Below the pieces are notes generated by a model. The model was not told the DNA's origin, made no database searches, and worked only from the letters and a program-made list of their open reading frames with translations. A program made the translations under genes and the position numbers. This document shows positions 1 to 8,781 of a DNA stretch of 64,000 nt, one piece after another; position 1 is the first letter of the stretch; every line of letters begins with the position of its first letter. Source of the stretch: Thermaerobacter sp. FW80 (GTDB lineage: Bacteria > Bacillota > Sulfobacillia > Thermaerobacterales > Thermaerobacteraceae); NCBI RefSeq assembly GCF_004634385.1, contig NZ_CP037895.1, forward strand, positions 2,145,245-2,209,244, read 5' to 3'.

Positions 1-15
1 GGCGAGGGGATTCCC

Positions 16-1305
16 ATGGGGTTCGACGGCGGGCACCCGCATCGGCGGCGGGCCGGCGCCGCGGCGCGGCGCCGGCGGGCGAGGCGGCAGGGTCTCCTGG
101 CGGTGCTGGGACTCGTCCTCGTGCTGACGGTGTTGCTGGCCGGGGGGCCGGCAGGGCCGCAGGCGGCGGCGCAGGAGGGGGCGCCGGCCGCCGCCGCCGC
201 GGCCCCGGCCGATCTCCGGATCCAGGCGCGGTCGGCCCTGCTGGTCGACGCCGTCACCGGCCAGGAGCTCTACGCCCAGGACCCCGACCGGCGCGTGCCG
301 CCGGCCAGCCTGGCGAAGATCATGACCCTCGACCTGGTCTTCCACGCCCTGGAGCAGGGCAAGATCGCCCTGGACCAGGAGGTGACGGTCAGCGAGGCGG
401 CGTGGCGGCTCTCGGTGCAGGCGGGCATCGGCGGGCCCTCGGCCATGTTCCTGCGGGTGGGGGAGCGGGTCCGCATCGAGGACCTGATCCGCGGCGTCGC
501 GGTGGCCTCGGGCAACGACGCCTCCCTGGTGCTGGCGGAGGCGGTGGCCGGCAGCGAGCAGGCCTTCGTCGCGATGATGAACCGGCACGCCGCGGAGATC
601 GGCCTGCAGGCGTCGCGCTTCAGCAACAGCCACGGCCTGCCGGGCGGGGAGCAGCACGTCACCGCGCGGGACATGGCCCGACTGGCCCTGCACGTGCTCG
701 CGGCGCACCCCGAGATCCTCGAGTACACCAGCCAGAAGACCTTCACGTGGAAGGACTTCGCGCCGCAGCCCAACTACAACCGCCTGCTCTTCCGCGATCG
801 GCGGGTCGACGGGCTGAAGACGGGGCACCTCGCCGCGGCGGGCTTCCACGTGGTCGCCACCGCCAAGGAGGGCGAGCGCCGGCTGGTCGCCGTCGTGCTG
901 GGTGCGGCCAGCGACGCGCTGCGGGTCCGCGAGGCCCAGCGGCTGCTGGACTACGGCTTCCAGCAGTTCACCAACACCCGCGTCGCCTTCGGCGAGGGGG
1001 GCCGCCAGGTGGTGCCGGTGTACAAGGGGGCCCGCCCTCGGGTCACCGTGGAGCCGGCGGCGTCGCCGGTGGTGACGGTGCCGAAGACCGAGGCCGGCGA
1101 GGTGCGCACCCGGGTCGAGCTTCGCGACCCGCTGGTGGCGCCGCTGGCGCAGGGGGCGCGGGTCGGGACCCTGACCATCGAGGACGCCCGCGGCCGGGTG
1201 CTGCGCACGGTGCCGCTGGTGACGGCGGAGGCCGTCCCGCGGGGCGGGCTCTTCCGCGTGTTCTGGGACAGCGTGCGGCTGCTCTTCCGCGACCTGTTCG
1301 CCTGA
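16..1305 (+). CDS. dacF: D-alanyl-D-alanine carboxypeptidase (DacF type, S11)
   Basis: Exported serine peptidase that trims the terminal D-Ala from peptidoglycan stem peptides. A basic N-terminus is followed by a hydrophobic signal segment (about residues 26-50, ending in AAAQ). All three penicillin-binding motifs are present: SLAK at 98-101 (catalytic Ser98, Lys101), SGN at 165-167 and KTG at 268-270. A beta-rich C-terminal domain and a hydrophobic/amphipathic tail (about 410-429) fit the membrane-anchored low-molecular-weight PBP5 family, and the length of 429 aa is usual. The ATG at 16 follows GAGGGGA at 4-10. No in-frame stop lies upstream inside the window, so a start further left cannot be excluded. 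A second paralogue lies at 4249-5766; asnS and a RodZ-like gene sit between them. Confidence 0.93.
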   Translation: MGFDGGHPHRRRAGAAARRRRARRQGLLAVLGLVLVLTVLLAGGPAGPQAAAQEGAPAAAAAAPADLRIQARSALLVDAVTGQELYAQDPDRRVPPASLAKIMTLDLVFHALEQGKIALDQEVTVSEAAWRLSVQAGIGGPSAMFLRVGERVRIEDLIRGVAVASGNDASLVLAEAVAGSEQAFVAMMNRHAAEIGLQASRFSNSHGLPGGEQHVTARDMARLALHVLAAHPEILEYTSQKTFTWKDFAPQPNYNRLLFRDRRVDGLKTGHLAAAGFHVVATAKEGERRLVAVVLGAASDALRVREAQRLLDYGFQQFTNTRVAFGEGGRQVVPVYKGARPRVTVEPAASPVVTVPKTEAGEVRTRVELRDPLVAPLAQGARVGTLTIEDARGRVLRTVPLVTAEAVPRGGLFRVFWDSVRLLFRDLFA

Positions 1306-1380
1306 GGCGTCGGGGATCGGCGCGGGGCGGCGCGGCGCCCGGGCTCGACGGCAGGATGGGCAAGGGTTGGAGGGATCGAC

Positions 1381-2673
1381 GTGACGGTGACGGTGGCCGA
1401 GGTCGGCCGGCACGAGGGCGAGGCGGTGGAACTGGCCGGCTGGGTCTACAACCGCCGGTCCAGCGGGCGCATCGCCTTCCTGCTGCTGCGCGACGGCACG
1501 GGCGTCATCCAGTGCGTCCTCAGCCGCGATCGGGTGGGCGACCAGGGCCTGGCGGTGTTCGAACGGCTGACCCAGGAGTCGTCCTGCCGGGTGCGCGGGC
1601 GGGTGCGGGCGGACCGGCGCGCCCCGGGCGGCTACGAGATCGAGGTCACCGACCTCGAGCCGGTCCACGTGGCCGAGGACTACCCGATCAAGCTCAAGGA
1701 GCACGGCGTGGACTTCCTGATGGATCACCGCCACCTGTGGATCCGCACGCCGCGCCAGAACGCCATCCTGCGGGTGCGGGCGGCGGTCATGGCGCTGGCC
1801 GCCGAGATCCTGGCCCAGGAGGGGTTCGTCCGGGTCGACGCGCCGATCCTGACGCCGTCGGCCCCGGAGGGCACGACGAACCTGTTCGAGACCGACTACT
1901 TCGGGGAGAAGGCCTATCTCTCCCAGAGCGGCCAGCTGTACATGGAGGCCGCGTGCATGGCGCTGGGGAAGGTCTACTGTCTCGGGCCCACCTTCCGCGC
2001 CGAGCCGTCCAAGACGCGGCGCCATCTCCTGGAGTTCTGGATGCTGGAGCCCGAGGCCGCCTTCTTCACCCACGAGGACAACGTGGCCCTGCAGGAGCGG
2101 CTGGTGCGCCGGCTGGTGCTCGAGGTGTTGGAGCGCTGTCCCCGCGAGCTGGAGACGCTGGGGCGCGATCCCGAGCACCTGCGGCGGCAGGTCGAGGGGC
2201 CCTTCGCGCGCATCACCTACGACGAGGCCCTGCGCATCCTGGACGAACACGGCCTGACCCTGCCCTGGGGCGAGGACTTCGGCGCCCCTCACGAGACGGC
2301 GCTGAGCCGGCACTTCGGGCGACCGGTCTTCGTCGAGCGGTTCCCGACGCGGGTCAAGGCCTTCTACATGGAACCGGACCCCGACCGGCCCGAGGTGGCC
2401 CTGTGCGCCGACCTGCTGGCGCCCGATGGCTATGGGGAGATCATCGGCGGCAGCCAGCGCATCAGCGACCTCGACCTCCTCTTGCGACGGATCGACGAAC
2501 ACGGCCTGAGCCGGGAGGCGTTGGCCTGGTACATCGACCTGCGCCGCTACGGATCGGTGCCCCATGCGGGGTTCGGCCTGGGGATCGAGCGCACCGTGGC
2601 CTGGATCTGCGGGCTCGAACACGTGCGCGAGGCGATCCCCTTCCCGCGGCTGCTGAACCGGCTCTACCCCTGA
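1381..2673 (+). CDS. asnS: asparaginyl-tRNA synthetase
   Basis: Charges tRNA-Asn with asparagine; cytosolic class IIb synthetase. An N-terminal OB-fold anticodon domain (about residues 1-105, GWVYNRR and FLLLRDGTG) precedes the class II core. Motif 2 reads FRAEPS...[11 protein letters not shown] and motif 3 [12 protein letters not shown]. The EFWMLEPE signature separates AsnRS from AspRS. 430 aa is the normal bacterial size. The GTG start has GGAGGGAT at 1369-1376 with good spacing. It lies 75 bp after dacF on the same strand and a hairpin begins at its stop codon. Confidence 0.96.
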   Translation: MTVTVAEVGRHEGEAVELAGWVYNRRSSGRIAFLLLRDGTGVIQCVLSRDRVGDQGLAVFERLTQESSCRVRGRVRADRRAPGGYEIEVTDLEPVHVAEDYPIKLKEHGVDFLMDHRHLWIRTPRQNAILRVRAAVMALAAEILAQEGFVRVDAPILTPSAPEGTTNLFETDYFGEKAYLSQSGQLYMEAACMALGKVYCLGPTFRAEPSKTRRHLLEFWMLEPEAAFFTHEDNVALQERLVRRLVLEVLERCPRELETLGRDPEHLRRQVEGPFARITYDEALRILDEHGLTLPWGEDFGAPHETALSRHFGRPVFVERFPTRVKAFYMEPDPDRPEVALCADLLAPDGYGEIIGGSQRISDLDLLLRRIDEHGLSREALAWYIDLRRYGSVPHAGFGLGIERTVAWICGLEHVREAIPFPRLLNRLYP

Positions 2674-2698
2674 CGACGCGCCCGGGCCGGGCGTCGTC
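2672..2698 (+). terminator. hairpin at the asnS stop codon
   Basis: Perfect 8-bp arms GACGACGC (2672-2679) and GCGTCGTC (2691-2698) enclose a GC-rich loop and start inside the asnS TGA. There is no T-tract, so this may be a GC-only terminator or an mRNA 3'-end stabiliser. The rest of 2699-2887 is very GC-rich and shows no other feature. Confidence 0.4.
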
Positions 2699-2887
2699 CG
2701 GCCGGCGGCGGGCGGCGGCCGGCTCCCGGGCGGCCGGGCGGGGCTCGGGGCGACGGCGGGCGGCCGCCGGACCACGGGATGGGGGCACCGCGGGCAGGGT
2801 CCGGGTGACCGGAGCCGGGGGTGGGGGGCGCGGGGCGCGACGGCCGCCGCGCGGGGGGATGGCAGGCGCGGGCACGGGGGTGATGGG

Positions 2888-4021
2888 GTGACCCTGGAGG
2901 AGATCGGGCGGCGTTTGCGGGAGGCCCGGGAGCGCAAGGGACTGACCCTGCACGACGTCCAGGTGGCGACGAAGATCCGGCGCAAGTACCTGGAGGCCCT
3001 GGAGCGGGGTGACGACGCCCAGCTGCCCCCGGAGGTGTACACCCGCGGCTTCATCCGGGCGTACGCCAAGCTGGTGGGGCTCGACGGCATGGAGCTGGCC
3101 CAGGCGTACAGCCGGTGGAAGCGGGCGCAGTCCGCGGCCGGCGCCGCGGCCGACGGGGCGGGTGCCGCCCCCGCCGGCGAGGGGGCGGCGGTCCCGTCCA
3201 CCGGGGACGACGAGGACCGCGATGGAGCGGACGCTGCCCCGTCGCGCCGCGCGGCGGGCGAGGGGCGGGTGGCGACGGACGCGGGCGGCGGGGCCCCGGC
3301 GGGCCGGGTGCCGCCACCGGAGAGGGGGCCGCAGGTGCCGGAGCCCTGGACGCCGCCGCCCCTGGTCGGGCCGCTGCCGCGCTCGGGCCGGCGATGGCGG
3401 CGCGGGGCCGAGGCGTTCGGTGGCACGACCCGACGGCGCGTCGGTCCCTGGGCGCGCTGGGGGATGGCGCTGCTCGGTCTCCTGCTGCTGGTCGGCGCGG
3501 GCCTCTACATCGCCGGGGCGCCGTCGGCGCCTGAGGCGGGGCGACCGCCGGCCGGCTCCGGCCCGGCGGGGTCGGCACCGGGCACCCAGCCCGCCGTCCC
3601 GGGTGGCGAGGGCGGGGGCGAGACCGCCGGGGAGGGCGGGGCGGCGCCGGGGTCGCCGGCCGAGGAGCCCCGGGTGCCCCAGGTGACGGTGCGTCGGGAG
3701 GGCGACGACGTCTACTACACCATCGCCGGCGTCTCCGCGGGCCCGGCGGCGGGTGCCGACGGCTCGCCCCTGACCGTGACCCTGGAGGCGACCGACCGCG
3801 TCTGGGTGCGGGTGCGCGATGCGGAGGGACGGGTGGTCTTCGAGCGGCTGATGCAGCGCGGCGACCGGCAGCAGGTCGAGCTGGGCCAGGGGTTGGACAT
3901 CCGCGTCGGCTATCCGCGCGGTCTGGCCCTGCGGGTGGAGACGGCGGACCTGGAGGTTCCCCCGGAGGAATCGCCGCTCAACCTGCACCTCGAGCCCGGC
4001 GCCGCAGCCGGGGCGTCCTGA
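2888..4021 (+). CDS. rodZ: RodZ-like helix-turn-helix membrane protein
   Basis: Probable cytoskeleton/cell-shape protein of the RodZ family. Residues 1-75 form a cytosolic Xre-type HTH (LREARERKGLTLHDVQ, then YLEALERGD and YTRGFIRAYAKLVGLD). An Ala/Gly/Pro-rich linker (about 80-185) leads to one transmembrane helix (about 192-212). A second low-complexity stretch precedes an external beta domain (about 265-377) containing LEATDRVWVRVRDAEG, typical of the DUF4115 C-terminal domain. RodZ normally links MreB to the envelope machinery, but no mre genes are visible here. The two D,D-carboxypeptidases on either side fit an envelope neighbourhood. The GTG start lacks a strong Shine-Dalgarno site. 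Function is by family. Confidence 0.82.
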   Translation: MTLEEIGRRLREARERKGLTLHDVQVATKIRRKYLEALERGDDAQLPPEVYTRGFIRAYAKLVGLDGMELAQAYSRWKRAQSAAGAAADGAGAAPAGEGAAVPSTGDDEDRDGADAAPSRRAAGEGRVATDAGGGAPAGRVPPPERGPQVPEPWTPPPLVGPLPRSGRRWRRGAEAFGGTTRRRVGPWARWGMALLGLLLLVGAGLYIAGAPSAPEAGRPPAGSGPAGSAPGTQPAVPGGEGGGETAGEGGAAPGSPAEEPRVPQVTVRREGDDVYYTIAGVSAGPAAGADGSPLTVTLEATDRVWVRVRDAEGRVVFERLMQRGDRQQVELGQGLDIRVGYPRGLALRVETADLEVPPEESPLNLHLEPGAAAGAS

Positions 4022-4248
4022 GGCGGGCCCGGGCCGCAGTCCGGCGGCTCGGGCCGCGAGCCGGCGGGGCTTCACGGCGGTCGCGGCGGCCCGGGGGACG
4101 CCGGACCGCCAGTCCGCCGGGGGCGGCGACCCCGGCCGCGTCCGCGTGCGCGTGCCGGTCGAGGGTGCGCGCTGCGCCCTGCGCCGGTCTACGGCGCGGC
4201 GATCCGCCATACCCATGGGGCGGAGGCTGGCGGGGGAGGGACCGCCCC

Positions 4249-5766
4249 GTGGTGCGGCACGCCGCGATCCGCGACGGGCATCGCGACCCGTCAGGGTGGA
4301 GCCCTCGGCGGCGCACGCTGCGGCAGGGGTTGGCCGTCCTGCTGCTGACCGCGGTCCTGCTGGGCGGTGCATCCGCCGCCCCGCCGCGGGGTGCCGGGGC
4401 CGCGACCCTGTGGCCGGGTCACCCGGCCGTCGCCCCCGTGGAACCGGCCTTGGCCCCGCCAACCGGGCCCGCGGCCGGTGGCGGCGGGCCCGGGGCGGCC
4501 GGGCTGCCGGCGGGCTTGGGACGGGGTGCCGCCGTACCCACCCGGCAGGGCGCGCCGGGATCGGCGGCAGCGGAACCCGGGGGCGCCGGTTCGTCCGATC
4601 CCGCGCGGCCGGGAACCGGGGCCTGGCGCCCTGCCGTGGGTGCGGGCGCACTCGAGGGATCCGCCGCCGCGGCCTTCATCGCCCCGGAGCGCGTGCCCGA
4701 GGGCGTGGCGCCGCTCTGGCGCCACCGGGTGGAGCCGCCGCCGGCCCCGGATGCGGCGGCCGCCATCGTGGTGGACGCCGCCAGCGGCCGGGTGCTCTAC
4801 GCCCACAACGCCCACCAGCGCCGGCCGCCGGCCAGCACCACCAAGATCCTGACGGCCATCGTCGCCCTGGAGTACGGCAGCCTGGACGACGTGGTGACGG
4901 TCAGCGCCCATGCGGCGGCGACCGAGGGGTCCACCATGGACCTCGAGCCCGGGGAGCGCTACACGCTGCGCGAGTTGCTGTGGGGGCTGATGCTGGAGTC
5001 GGGCAATGACGCCGCCGTCGCCATCGCCGAGCACATCGCCGGCAGCGAGGCCGCCTTCGCGCGCCTGATGAACGAGACGGTCCTGCGCCTGGGCCTGCGG
5101 GACACCCACTTCACCAACCCCCACGGGCTGCACGACCCCGGCCACTACAGCACGGCCTACGACCTGGCGGCGATGACCCGCTACGCCCTGGCCAACCAGT
5201 ACTTCGCGCGCCTGGTCTGCCAGCCGGAGAAGGTCCTCTGCCGGGGGGACGGGGACTGGGTGCGGGTCCTGAGCTCCACCAACCGCCTCCTCTGGTACCA
5301 CGAGTGGGTTCGCGGCGTGAAGACCGGCACGACCGGCCCGGCGGGACCGTGCCTGGTCAGCTCCGGGGAGCGGGACGGGCGCCGCCTGATCGCCGTCGTG
5401 CTGGACTCCGGCGACCGCTGGGCCGACAGCCAGCGCCTGCTGGAGTGGGGCTTCCGCGCCTTCGCACCGGTGGCGGGCGGTCGGCAGGGCGAGGTCCTGG
5501 GCCGGGTGCCGGTGCGCGACGGCATCGTCGCCGCCGTCGAGGCCCAGTTGGCGGGGGATCTCGGTGCGCTGGTGCCGCCCGCGGTGGCGCCCCGGGTCCG
5601 CCGGGTGGTGGAGGTGGCACGGGCGGTGGCGGCGCCGGTCGCGGCGGGTCAGCGGGTGGGCACCGCGCGCCTGGAGCTGGATGGGGTGACCCTGGCATCC
5701 CAGCCCCTGGTGGCGGCCGCGGCAGTCCCCCTGGCGCCCTGGTGGCGGCGCGCGCTGCCCTGGTGA
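4249..5766 (+). CDS. second D-alanyl-D-alanine carboxypeptidase (S11)
   Basis: Paralogue of the 16-1305 product. The reading frame is open from GTG 4165, but GTG 4249 has GGAGGG at 4235-4240 eight bases upstream and gives a clean signal peptide (about residues 22-44), so I chose it (505 aa). An unusually long Ala/Gly/Pro linker (about 45-150) precedes the peptidase domain. The catalytic motifs are STTK (196-199), SGN (251-253) and KTG (358-360). The C-terminal beta domain and a tryptophan/arginine tail fit a membrane-associated PBP5-like enzyme. Two S11 enzymes are common in spore-formers (DacA/DacB/DacF), but I cannot assign a specific paralogue. No feature other than GC-rich sequence is seen in 4022-4248. 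Confidence 0.9.
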   Translation: MVRHAAIRDGHRDPSGWSPRRRTLRQGLAVLLLTAVLLGGASAAPPRGAGAATLWPGHPAVAPVEPALAPPTGPAAGGGGPGAAGLPAGLGRGAAVPTRQGAPGSAAAEPGGAGSSDPARPGTGAWRPAVGAGALEGSAAAAFIAPERVPEGVAPLWRHRVEPPPAPDAAAAIVVDAASGRVLYAHNAHQRRPPASTTKILTAIVALEYGSLDDVVTVSAHAAATEGSTMDLEPGERYTLRELLWGLMLESGNDAAVAIAEHIAGSEAAFARLMNETVLRLGLRDTHFTNPHGLHDPGHYSTAYDLAAMTRYALANQYFARLVCQPEKVLCRGDGDWVRVLSSTNRLLWYHEWVRGVKTGTTGPAGPCLVSSGERDGRRLIAVVLDSGDRWADSQRLLEWGFRAFAPVAGGRQGEVLGRVPVRDGIVAAVEAQLAGDLGALVPPAVAPRVRRVVEVARAVAAPVAAGQRVGTARLELDGVTLASQPLVAAAAVPLAPWWRRALPW

Positions 5767-5872
5767 GGGGGTCGGGCTGCGGGCCTCCGTCCTTGGTTGC
5801 GCGGTCGGTCGGCGGGGGACGGGGACGGGGTCGGCGGCCTTGCGGGGCGGGCGGGCGCGGGGAGGGGAGAGG

Positions 5873-6760
5873 GTGTTCGTCACCCTGGGCCGGTCGGCGC
5901 GGGTCTGGCTGGTCGCCTTGGTGGGCCTGGCGGCGGTGCTGGCGCTGGGCCGGGCCGCCCTGCCGTGGCAGCGGGGCGAGCCGGTGGCGCCGGCGGCCCG
6001 CGCCAGCGGCGATCCGGTTCGGCCGACCAGCGGCGCCCCGGCGCCGGGCCCGGGCGCCGGGGCGCCGGGCGGCAGAGGGGTCGCCCTGACCTTCGACGTG
6101 CTGGAGGGCGACGCGGTGGTGGTCCAGGTGCTGGACGTGCTGGCCTGGCGCCGCGTGCCCGCCACCTTCTTCGTCACCCTTCCGTGGGCCCAGGGGCACC
6201 GCGAGCTGGTGCGGCGGATGATCGACGAGGGCCACGAGGTCGGCCTGCGCGAGCCACCGGCCGGGACCCTGCGCCGGGCCTCGGAGCCCCGGGGCCCGAC
6301 GGGCGGCGCGGCGGATGCCGGGCGGTCCGCGGAGGCGGGGCGGTGGGAGCGCGCGGCGGCGGCGCTGGCCCGTCTGACGGGGAGGCCCGTCCGGTTCGTC
6401 CGGCCGGCCCTGGTGGGCCTATGGGCGGGGGAACGGGACCGGACCGGCGGTGCCGGCGCCGGCGCGCCGGACGGCGGCGCCGGGCCGGGCTCTGCCGCCG
6501 GCGGGCCGCTGCGCGCGGTGCTGTGGACCCTGGACCTCCAGGATTGGATGAATCCCGGCGTGGACTACGTGGTCTATCGCGCCCAGGCGGCGCAGCCCGG
6601 CGACGTCCTGCTCCTCCAGGCCAGCGACTTCGCCCGGCAGACGCCGCGGGCCCTGCCCCGCGTGCTGGACGCCCTGGCCGCCCGCGGCCTCGAGCCCGTC
6701 GCCCTCCATCGGCTGCTGGCGCCGCCGGCCCCCGAGGGGCCGTCACGGCCGCGGTGGTGA
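5873..6760 (+). CDS. degenerate polysaccharide deacetylase-like (NodB fold) membrane protein
   Basis: One N-terminal transmembrane/signal segment (about residues 9-29) and a Pro/Gly linker lead to a NodB-like domain: VALTFD (Asp75), VPATFFV, a HEVG block, a WTLDLQDWMNPG block and a C-terminal LLLQASD. Catalytic residues are largely lost. The second Asp of TFDD is Val76, the HxxxH zinc histidines after HEVG are replaced (Arg126 at the first), and the usual LLHD near the end reads LLQASD. It resembles the PdaB/YlxY branch of Firmicute deacetylase-like proteins and may be a non-enzymatic envelope protein. GTG 5873 is preferred over the upstream TTG 5840 because GGAGGGGAGA lies at 5861-5870. It converges on mrfB. 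Confidence 0.75.
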   Translation: MFVTLGRSARVWLVALVGLAAVLALGRAALPWQRGEPVAPAARASGDPVRPTSGAPAPGPGAGAPGGRGVALTFDVLEGDAVVVQVLDVLAWRRVPATFFVTLPWAQGHRELVRRMIDEGHEVGLREPPAGTLRRASEPRGPTGGAADAGRSAEAGRWERAAAALARLTGRPVRFVRPALVGLWAGERDRTGGAGAGAPDGGAGPGSAAGGPLRAVLWTLDLQDWMNPGVDYVVYRAQAAQPGDVLLLQASDFARQTPRALPRVLDALAARGLEPVALHRLLAPPAPEGPSRPRW

Positions 6761-6915
6761 GGCGCGTCGGCGGTCGGCGGGCTCCGCCCGGGAGGGCAAG
6801 CCGGTGCGCCAGGGGGGAGAGGAGCCCCGCGGGTACGAGCCCGGTGCGGACGCCTCGACGGGGTCGGTGCGCCCGGGCGGCGCGGGGGGCTGCGTCCCGC
6901 CCGCGCCGGCGGGCG

Positions 6916-6935
6916 CCGCCCGCCGGCGCGGGCGG
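6916..6935. terminator. GC hairpin between convergent genes
   Basis: CCGCCCGC (6916-6923), loop CGGC and GCGGGCGG (6928-6935) form a perfect 8-bp stem, two bases before the mrfB stop in the 176-bp convergent gap. It has no T-run, so termination in either direction is inferred from position only. Confidence 0.35.
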
Positions 6936-6936
6936 G

Positions 6937-8781
6937 CTAGAGGGCTCGCGCCTGGGTGCCGTCGGGCCCTGCGGTCAGCCGCTGGCGCAAGTGGGCGATG
7001 CGCCGTTCCACCCGGGAGGGGGCTGTGCTCCGCGCGTCCCGGCTCGGCGCGGCCCGGGCCGCCGGCGGCGGCGGGAAAGCCGCCGCCGGCGCCGGCGGCG
7101 GGGCGCCGTCCCGGCCCTGAGCGGTGGCGGCGTCCTGCGCCCGGGCGGCCACCTCCGGCGGCCGGGGCGTCCCGGCCACGGGCAGCCGCCTTCGCCGCTC
7201 CCACAGCCGCTCGGCCTGATCCAGGCAGGCGGCCGCCCGCTGGCGCTGCCCTGCCCGCAGCCACAGCTCCGCCAGGTCGAGCCATGGCTCCACCGGTGCC
7301 AGCGGGTGGTGGGCGTCGCACAGGGCGGCCTGCACGGCGACGGCATCGCCCCAGCGCCGTTGCCGGCGGTAGAGGGGGACCAGCCGGCGGGCCACCGCCG
7401 CCACCGCCCCGCGGCCGCGGGCCAGGACCAGGGCGCGCTCGTACCACCGCGTCGCCACGTCGGGGTCGATGCGCTCCCACTCCCGCCCGGCGGCCAGGGC
7501 CTCATCCCAGCGGCGCGCACCGGGCGGCCCGGCCAGCAGCCAGCCGCCGAGCCACGCGGCGATGCCCACCAGCGAGAGCAGGTCCACCAGGTTGTGGCGC
7601 AGGACGGGAAGCAAGGGGTCCAGGGTCTCCGCCGCCCCGTCCCCCGCCGCCGGGACGGGCCCGCGCCGGGCGGGATCCGGTGCGCCGTCCCGCGGCCGGC
7701 CGGAGGCGCCGGTCGTCCCCGCAGGGTCCGGGGGAGGGGGCATCGGCGCCTCGGGGTGCGGGCCCTCCCGTCGACGCAGGAAGCGGGCGAAGCGCTCCGG
7801 GATCTCGGCGCCCTGGACGTCGCCCTGGCGCTGGACGCCCAGCAGCCGGCTCTCCAGCGCCCGCAGGTTCACCCGCTGCGCCGGCCCGGCCCACAGCCGG
7901 CGGGCCGGGTAGAGCAGGTCGAGGTGGCCGGCGGGTGCCGGTGCCGTCCGCCGGTGCCAGTGCCAGCGCGTCTCCAGCATGGGCCAGTCGAAGCCGCGGC
8001 CGTTGAAGGTGACCAGCCACGGGTGCTCGGCCAGCCGGCGCGCGATGGCGGCCAGCCAGGCCCGCTCCGTCTCGGGCTCCAGGTCCGGCACCAGGTACTG
8101 CTCGACGACCAGCACCGGCCCGACCGCCTCGGCGACGGCCTGATCCTCCGCGGCCCCGGGGCTCCCCGGCCCCCCGCCCGGCGTGCCGGCGCCCCGCGGC
8201 TCTCCCCCCCGGTCGCCGGTCCCCGCCCCGCCGGCGTCGAACCAGGCCAACCCCGCGAGGAAGGGGCGGTGGCCGGCGCCCACCGCCAGGCCGGTGGTCT
8301 CCAGGTCGAGGAAGAGGAGCTGCTCCACCGCGGCGGGCGCTGGCTGCCGGCTGCGGACGGGTCCCGCCACCGCGGCCAGCACGGCCAGGGAGCGGCGGAG
8401 GTCGCGATACCACGTGGCCGGGGTCCCGCTCCCGTGAGCGAAGGCGGCCGGGTAGACCGTGCGCCAGCACCAGGCGGTCCCCGCGGGCGTCGGCGAGGGC
8501 GTGAAGGGATGGCCGGGGCCGTCGGCGGCCGGCGGTCCCCCTGGGGCGGTCCCGTCCGCGGCATCGCCTGGGACCGGGACCGGCCCGGCCCCGGCGGCGA
8601 GGGAGGCCCCGGCTGCCGGGCTCGCTGTCACGGGCGTGCAGCTCACCGGACCGGATCCCCCGGGCGCCGACCCGGTCGCCGGGGGCGCCCCGCCCCGCGA
8701 GCCGGCCTCCGGCCGGCCGCGGGCCTTGAGCACCAGTCGTCCCTGGGCGTGGAGCGCGCGGAGCTCCTCGAGCCGGCTCAT
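6937..8781 (-). CDS. mrfB: MrfB/YprB-like exonuclease with TPR-like C-terminus
   Basis: Ribonuclease H-like (DnaQ-type DEDD) exonuclease, 614 aa. In Bacillus subtilis MrfB works with helicase MrfA in mitomycin C lesion repair. Visible motifs: FLDLETTGL (Asp159, Glu161), TFNGRGFDWPML (Asp265) and RHNLVDLLSL (Asp400), which together supply the acidic tetrad. The C-terminal part (about 430-600) is helical with repeated W/Y-A/L spacing, as expected for TPR repeats. An Ala/Gly-rich linker (about 20-115) sits between the first helix and the nuclease domain. The ATG at 8781 overlaps the mrfA stop as ATGA, so the pair is translationally coupled. The frame stays open far upstream over mrfA and beyond, which is a high-GC artefact. 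Confidence 0.88.
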   Translation of the reverse strand: MSRLEELRALHAQGRLVLKARGRPEAGSRGGAPPATGSAPGGSGPVSCTPVTASPAAGASLAAGAGPVPVPGDAADGTAPGGPPAADGPGHPFTPSPTPAGTAWCWRTVYPAAFAHGSGTPATWYRDLRRSLAVLAAVAGPVRSRQPAPAAVEQLLFLDLETTGLAVGAGHRPFLAGLAWFDAGGAGTGDRGGEPRGAGTPGGGPGSPGAAEDQAVAEAVGPVLVVEQYLVPDLEPETERAWLAAIARRLAEHPWLVTFNGRGFDWPMLETRWHWHRRTAPAPAGHLDLLYPARRLWAGPAQRVNLRALESRLLGVQRQGDVQGAEIPERFARFLRRREGPHPEAPMPPPPDPAGTTGASGRPRDGAPDPARRGPVPAAGDGAAETLDPLLPVLRHNLVDLLSLVGIAAWLGGWLLAGPPGARRWDEALAAGREWERIDPDVATRWYERALVLARGRGAVAAVARRLVPLYRRQRRWGDAVAVQAALCDAHHPLAPVEPWLDLAELWLRAGQRQRAAACLDQAERLWERRRRLPVAGTPRPPEVAARAQDAATAQGRDGAPPPAPAAAFPPPPAARAAPSRDARSTAPSRVERRIAHLRQRLTAGPDGTQARAL

